Positions 58,880-64,000 of a DNA stretch of 64,000 nt are shown in pieces. Source of the DNA: Streptomyces sp. A012304 (GTDB lineage Bacteria > Actinomycetota > Actinomycetes > Streptomycetales > Streptomycetaceae); assembly GCF_026008495.1 (NCBI RefSeq), contig NZ_BQUN01000103.1, positions 57,585 to 121,584 on the forward strand, given 5' to 3'. The position numbers and the translations under genes are program-made. The notes under the pieces are model-generated. The model had not been told where the DNA came from. It saw only the letters and a list, made by a program, of their open reading frames with translations, and did no database searches. The number at the start of each line of letters is the position of its first letter. Positions within the stretch are counted from its first letter, which is position 1.

Positions 58880-61800
58880 TCACCTCACCCCCACCAACTC
58901 CTCGGCCGCCGCCTCCCGTTCCACCATCCTCCGCAACGGACCCTCCACGGCGGCCAGCTCCGCGTACGCGCCGCGCTGCACGACCCGTCCCTCCTCCAGG
59001 ACGACCACCTCGTCCACCGCCTCGAGCCCGGCCAGCCGGTGGGTGATGAGCAGCGTCGTACGGCCCTCGGTGGCCGCCAGCAGGTCCGTGGTGAGCGCGT
59101 CGGCGGTCGGCAGGTCGAGGTGCTCGGCGGGCTCGTCCAGCACCAGGACGGGGAAATCGGCGAGGAGGGCGCGGGCCAGCGCGAGCCGCTGCCGCTGCCC
59201 GCCGGACAGCCGGGTCCCGTGCTCGCCGACGAGTGTGTCGAGTCCCTCGGGCAGGCTGTCGGCCCACTCCAGCAGCCGGGCCCGTCCGAGCGCGTCCCGC
59301 AGCTCCTCCTCGGTCGCGTCCTTCTTCGCCAGCAGCAGGTTCTCGCGGACCGAGCTGTCGAAAAGGTGCGCGTCCTGCGCGCACAGCCCCACGAGCCGCC
59401 GCACGTCGTCGCCGTCGAGGGCGTAGGCGTCCACCCCGCCGAGGGTGTACGAGCCCGCGCCCGCGTCCAGGAAACGCAACAGCACCTGCGCGAGCGTCGT
59501 CTTGCCGGAGCCGGACGGCCCCACGACGGCGATCCGGCGCCCCTGCGACAGGGTCAGGTCGAGGCCGGCGAGCGCGTCCCGGTCCTGCCCGGCGTGCCGG
59601 GCGGCCATTCCCCTGACGACGAGCGGGAACGGCGACACGGGCGCCTGCCGGGGCCGCTCGGGCTCACGCACCGGCGCTGGGGAGTCCAGGACCTCGTACA
59701 CCCGCTCCGCGCTCCTACGGACCCGCTGGCGGTACTGGACGGCCAGCGGCAGCCCCAGGACGGCCTCGAACGCGGCCAGCGGGGTGAGGACGACGACAGC
59801 CATCGCCACGCCGTCCAGGCGGCCGGCGCCGACCGCCTGGGCGCCCACCAGCGCGGCGGCCGCGACAGTCAGTCCGCAGACGAGCGCCGTCAGCCCGTCG
59901 CCGAGCGCGGTGGCGGTGGCCGCGCGCGAGGCGATCCGGGTGAGCACGGAGTCGGCCGCGCGCACCTCGGCGGTCCGGCCGGGCAGGGCACCGGCCACGG
60001 TCAGCTCGGCGGTGCCGGTCAGCAGGTCGGCCGTACGGGTGGCCAGCACCCCTCGGGCGGGAGCGAGCCGGCGTTCGGACCTGCGCGCCACGGCCCCGGT
60101 GACCAGCGGAACACCCACACCGGCCACCAGCAGCCCGGCTGCGAGGACGGCTCCGGCCTCGGGCAGCAGCCACCCTGTGAACGCGACGGAGCCGGCCGAG
60201 ACGACGACGGCGGCACCGGTCGGCAGCAGCCAGCGCAGCCAGTAGTCCTGCAAGGCGTCCACGTCGGCGACGAGCCGCGTCAGCAGGTCTCCCCGGCGGG
60301 TGGCGCGCAGTCCGGCGGGTGCCAGCCGCTCCAGCCGCCGGTAGACGGCGACCCGCGTGTCGGCCAGCATCCGCAGCACCGCGTCGTGCGACACGAGCCG
60401 CTCGGCGTACCGGAACACGGCCCGCCCGATGCCGAAGGCCCTGGTCGCCGTCACGGCCATCATCAGGTACAGCACCGGCGGCTGCTGCGAGGCGCGCGAG
60501 ATGAGCCAGCCGGACGTGGCCATGAGCCCGACGGCGCTGCCCAGGGCGAGGCTGCCGAGCAAGAGCGCGAGGGCGAGCCGGCCGCGCCGGGCGCCGGCCA
60601 TGTCACGGATCCGGGCGAGAACCTTTCCCGGGGTGCCCGTGGCAGGTGTCTCGGCCGCCTCCGCCTCGGAGGAGGCGTCCACGGCGTAGACGGCGGTGCC
60701 CTTGGCCGCGGCAGGCCCGTGCGGCCCGTTCGGTCCTGCCGTGGGCTCGGTCGGCGCCAGCCGGACCACCCGGTCCGCCGCCGCCAGCAGTGCCGGCCGG
60801 TGCACCACCAGCAGGACCGTCCGGCCGGCCGCCAGCCGCCGCACGGCCGCCACGACCTCCGCCTCGGTCTCCCCGTCGAGCGCCGCCGTCGGCTCGTCCA
60901 GCAGCAGCACCGGCCGGTCCGCGAGGAACGCCCGGGCCAGCGCGAGCCGCTGCCGCTGCCCCGCGGACAGCCCGGCCCCGTCCTCGCCGAGCACGGTCCC
61001 GGCCCCGGCGGGCAGAGCCTCCACGAACTCCAGAGCCCCCGCGTCGGCCAGCGCACGGCGCACGGCGGCGTCATCGGCGTCGGGACGCGCCAGCCGTACG
61101 TTCTCAGCGATCGTGCCGGCGTACAGATGCGGGTGCTGCGGCACCCAGGCGATACGGGACCGCCACTGGTCGAGATCGAGATCCGAGAGGTCGGCTCCCC
61201 CGACGCACACCCGACCGTCAGTGGGGCGTACGAAGCCCAGCAGTGCGTTCAGCAGCGTCGACTTGCCTGTGCCGCTCGGCCCGACGAGCGCGACCGTCTC
61301 CCCCGGCTCGACGGTGAAGGACACGTCCGAGACGGCGTCGGCGGACCGGCCGGGATAGCGGACCGTCACGCCTTCGAAGACCACACCGCCCTCGGGTACC
61401 GCGCCGGTCCCCGAGGACGGCACGGGTGTCTCCAGCACGGCGAAGATCTCCTCGGCGGCCGCGAGCCCCTCGGCAGCGGCGTGGTACTGCGCCCCGACCT
61501 GCCGCAGCGGCAGATACGCCTCGGGCGCCAGCACGAGGATGACCAGGCCGATGTACAGGTCCATCTCGCCATGCACGAGCCGCATGCCGATCGTCACCGC
61601 GACCAGCGCCACCGAGAGCGTCGCCAGCAGCTCCAGCGCGAACGACGAGATGAACGCGATCCGCAGCGTCCGCATGGTCGCCCGCCGGTAATCACCGGTG
61701 ATGCGCCGGATGGATTCGGCCTGCGCCTTGGCCCGCCCGAAAACCTTCAGCGTCGGCAGCCCCGCGACGACGTCCAGGAAGTGTCCGGACAGCCGGGACA

Positions 61801-62386
61801 GCAGCCGCCACTGACGGTCCATCCGCGACTGCGTGGCCCAACCGATGAGCACCATGAAGATCGGGATCAGCGGCAGCGTGCCGACGATGATCGCGGCGGA
61901 GACCCAGTCCTCGGTCACGATCCGCGCCAGCACGGCCACCGGCACAACCACCGCCAGGCCCAACTGTGGGAGATAGCGCGAGAAATAGCCGTCGAGCGCG
62001 TCCACGCCCCGTGTGGCGAGGGCAACCAGCGAGCCGGTCCGCTGCCCGCTCAGCCATCCGGGACCGAGCAGGGTCGCCCGTTCCAGCAGACGCCCCCGCA
62101 GCTCCGACTTCACGGCGGCGCTCGCGCGGTGTGCGGCCAGCTCGGTGAGCCAGGCGACCAGCGCGCGTCCGATGGCCACGGCCACCAACAGCAGCAGGGG
62201 GTTGCGGAGTCCGGACACGGACAGTCCGTGCTGGAAGGCGCCGACCACCACCTCGGCGATGAGCATCGCCTGCGCGATGACCAGCGCCGCCCCGACGGCG
62301 CCCAGGCCGACGACCGCCACCAGGAAGAGGCGCGTGGCGCTGGCGTACCGCAGCAGACGCGGGTCGATCGGTTTCACGTGAAACAC
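58880..62386 (-). CDS. cydDC: CydDC fused ABC exporter for cytochrome bd assembly
   Basis: The 1168-residue protein consists of two complete ABC exporter half-transporters in one chain. The CydD half has Walker A GPSGTGKST and signature LSAGQRQRLALARA; the CydC half has GPSGSGKTT and LSGGQRQRLALARA. Each has six helices. It exports thiols or heme-related compounds needed to assemble cytochrome bd. The GTG start at 62386 abuts a parS, and the first residues (MFHVK) are the translation of that site. Fusion of the two subunits is usual in actinobacteria. Confidence 0.95.
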   Translation of the reverse strand: MFHVKPIDPRLLRYASATRLFLVAVVGLGAVGAALVIAQAMLIAEVVVGAFQHGLSVSGLRNPLLLLVAVAIGRALVAWLTELAAHRASAAVKSELRGRLLERATLLGPGWLSGQRTGSLVALATRGVDALDGYFSRYLPQLGLAVVVPVAVLARIVTEDWVSAAIIVGTLPLIPIFMVLIGWATQSRMDRQWRLLSRLSGHFLDVVAGLPTLKVFGRAKAQAESIRRITGDYRRATMRTLRIAFISSFALELLATLSVALVAVTIGMRLVHGEMDLYIGLVILVLAPEAYLPLRQVGAQYHAAAEGLAAAEEIFAVLETPVPSSGTGAVPEGGVVFEGVTVRYPGRSADAVSDVSFTVEPGETVALVGPSGTGKSTLLNALLGFVRPTDGRVCVGGADLSDLDLDQWRSRIAWVPQHPHLYAGTIAENVRLARPDADDAAVRRALADAGALEFVEALPAGAGTVLGEDGAGLSAGQRQRLALARAFLADRPVLLLDEPTAALDGETEAEVVAAVRRLAAGRTVLLVVHRPALLAAADRVVRLAPTEPTAGPNGPHGPAAAKGTAVYAVDASSEAEAAETPATGTPGKVLARIRDMAGARRGRLALALLLGSLALGSAVGLMATSGWLISRASQQPPVLYLMMAVTATRAFGIGRAVFRYAERLVSHDAVLRMLADTRVAVYRRLERLAPAGLRATRRGDLLTRLVADVDALQDYWLRWLLPTGAAVVVSAGSVAFTGWLLPEAGAVLAAGLLVAGVGVPLVTGAVARRSERRLAPARGVLATRTADLLTGTAELTVAGALPGRTAEVRAADSVLTRIASRAATATALGDGLTALVCGLTVAAAALVGAQAVGAGRLDGVAMAVVVLTPLAAFEAVLGLPLAVQYRQRVRRSAERVYEVLDSPAPVREPERPRQAPVSPFPLVVRGMAARHAGQDRDALAGLDLTLSQGRRIAVVGPSGSGKTTLAQVLLRFLDAGAGSYTLGGVDAYALDGDDVRRLVGLCAQDAHLFDSSVRENLLLAKKDATEEELRDALGRARLLEWADSLPEGLDTLVGEHGTRLSGGQRQRLALARALLADFPVLVLDEPAEHLDLPTADALTTDLLAATEGRTTLLITHRLAGLEAVDEVVVLEEGRVVQRGAYAELAAVEGPLRRMVEREAAAEELVGVR
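62371..62384. other. parS site at the cydDC start codon
   Basis: GTTTCACGTGAAAC is an exact parS match covering the first codons of cydDC. It is paired with another exact site 36 bp away. Confidence 0.92.
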
Positions 62387-62399
62387 ACCCTCTTCTCAA

Positions 62400-62427
62400 G
62401 GGGCGTGTTTCACGTGAAACACGCCCC
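62400..62427. other. parS site within a 28-bp perfect palindrome
   Basis: The parS core (62407-62420) is extended on both sides by GGGGCGT/ACGCCCC, giving a 28-bp perfect palindrome between cydB and cydDC. In RNA this would be a strong hairpin, so it may also act as a terminator or processing site after cydB. Confidence 0.9.
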
Positions 62428-62436
62428 AACTCGGAC

Positions 62437-63441
<1,005 letters not shown>

Positions 63442-63461
63442 GACTGTGCAGCTCCCTCGGC

Positions 63462-64000
63462 CTAGTACGAGAAGGCCATCGGCTTGTCGGCGTCACGGGA
63501 GTCGCCGCCGATCTTCGTGGGCGGGTTGAGGTCGGCCTCGGTGAGCTCGGGCGGGCCGGCCTTCACGTACTTGGCCAGCAGCTTGACCTCGATGACGGCG
63601 AGAATCGCGTACAGGGACGTGAAGACGATCATCGAGGTGAGGATCTCGCCCTGGGAGACACCGGGGGAGACCGCGTCGCGGGTCTGGAAGAGGCCGTAGA
63701 CGACCCACGGCTGGCGGCCCATCTCGGTGAAGATCCAGCCCCAGGAGTTGGCGATCAGCGGGAAGGCCAAGGTCCAGATCGCCGCGAGCCAGTACAGCTT
63801 GGTGAGCTTGGGGCTGAGCGCCTTCTTCCGGAACAGGACGAGGTGCGGCCTCTCGTCGTCGCCGACCCGCAGGTGCTGCGGCAGCATGAATTTCTTGCGC
63901 GTCAGCCAGAGCCCGGCCAGCCCGATGGCGAAGGACGTCATGCCGAAGCCGATCATCCAGCGGAAGCCCCAGTAGGCGACGGGGATGTTGGGCCGGTAGT
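63462..64000 (-). CDS. cydA: Cytochrome bd quinol oxidase subunit I, C-terminal part
   Basis: The last 179 residues are visible; the gene continues beyond the right edge. The segment includes VAYWGFRWMIGFGM, the conserved NSWGWIFTEMGRQPWVVYG (which holds the heme b595/quinol-site region) and the final helix TSMIVFTSLYAILAVIEVKL. It heads the cydA-cydB-cydDC operon; its promoter lies outside the window. Confidence 0.97.
   Translation of the reverse strand, partial: YRPNIPVAYWGFRWMIGFGMTSFAIGLAGLWLTRKKFMLPQHLRVGDDERPHLVLFRKKALSPKLTKLYWLAAIWTLAFPLIANSWGWIFTEMGRQPWVVYGLFQTRDAVSPGVSQGEILTSMIVFTSLYAILAVIEVKLLAKYVKAGPPELTEADLNPPTKIGGDSRDADKPMAFSY

Overview
The window is high-GC actinobacterial chromosome and almost certainly Streptomyces. 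Evidence includes very GC-rich third codon positions, frequent GTG/TTG and leaderless starts, the dye-peroxidase/copper operon, an HGxxPAAW-type small membrane protein, SigE-family sigma factor and SSI-type inhibitor. The gene order (TetR/MFS pair, acyl-CoA ligase, sigma factor ... Sco/ECuC/CopCD/DtpA, pheA, serS ... cydDC, cydB, cydA) matches the part of the Streptomyces coelicolor core chromosome a few tens of kilobases from oriC. Four parS-type ParB sites and two clusters of DnaA boxes fit that location.

Layout. 1-3.8 kb: small regulator/transporter genes (MarR, TetR with its divergent NAD(P)-binding target, EamA exporter). 4.0-7.9 kb: an accessory-looking, less GC-rich block: NUDIX hydrolase, a frameshifted XRE/TPR regulator, and a divergent set of a 76-aa protein, a 33-aa membrane peptide, a 147-aa protein and a protein-kinase-like enzyme. 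It ends at tRNA-Arg and tRNA-Ser. 8.5-16.4 kb: SSI-like protein, a 1609-aa degenerate hybrid kinase, and a TetR/MFS pair with two operators. 16.7-22.1 kb: acyl-CoA synthetase, sigma factor and an Ltp2/ChsH1/ChsH2-like acyl-CoA operon. 22.3-37.5 kb: NepA-like peptide, two primase-polymerase-like proteins, tRNA-Ser, HtrA-like protease, glycerophosphodiesterase, two anti-sigma-like ATPases, a degenerate PP2C phosphatase, aminopeptidase P, and a MocR regulator with an MFS gene. 37.7-44.3 kb: copper-trafficking cluster ending in a Tat-exported DyP peroxidase. 44.4-48 kb: pheA, serS and a HAD phosphatase around a 586-bp DnaA-box region. 49-52.5 kb: a four-gene ABC exporter operon. 52.7-58.7 kb: EphD-like fusion, KptA, LLM oxidoreductase, HAD phosphatase and M23 peptidase. 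58.9-64 kb: the cytochrome bd operon cydA-cydB-cydDC (cydA cut by the window edge).

How things work together. The copper cluster reads as extracellular copper acquisition (YcnI, Sco, ECuC, CopCD) feeding copper enzymes and development through DtpA. The cyd operon supplies the alternative quinol oxidase and its assembly exporter. Most regulator genes sit beside an inverted or direct repeat that could be their operator, and these are listed individually. The strongest candidates for something not yet described are the kinase-like/147-aa module at 6.0-7.9 kb and the degenerate hybrid kinase at 9.5-14.3 kb. All assignments come from reading the sequence only; no database search was made.
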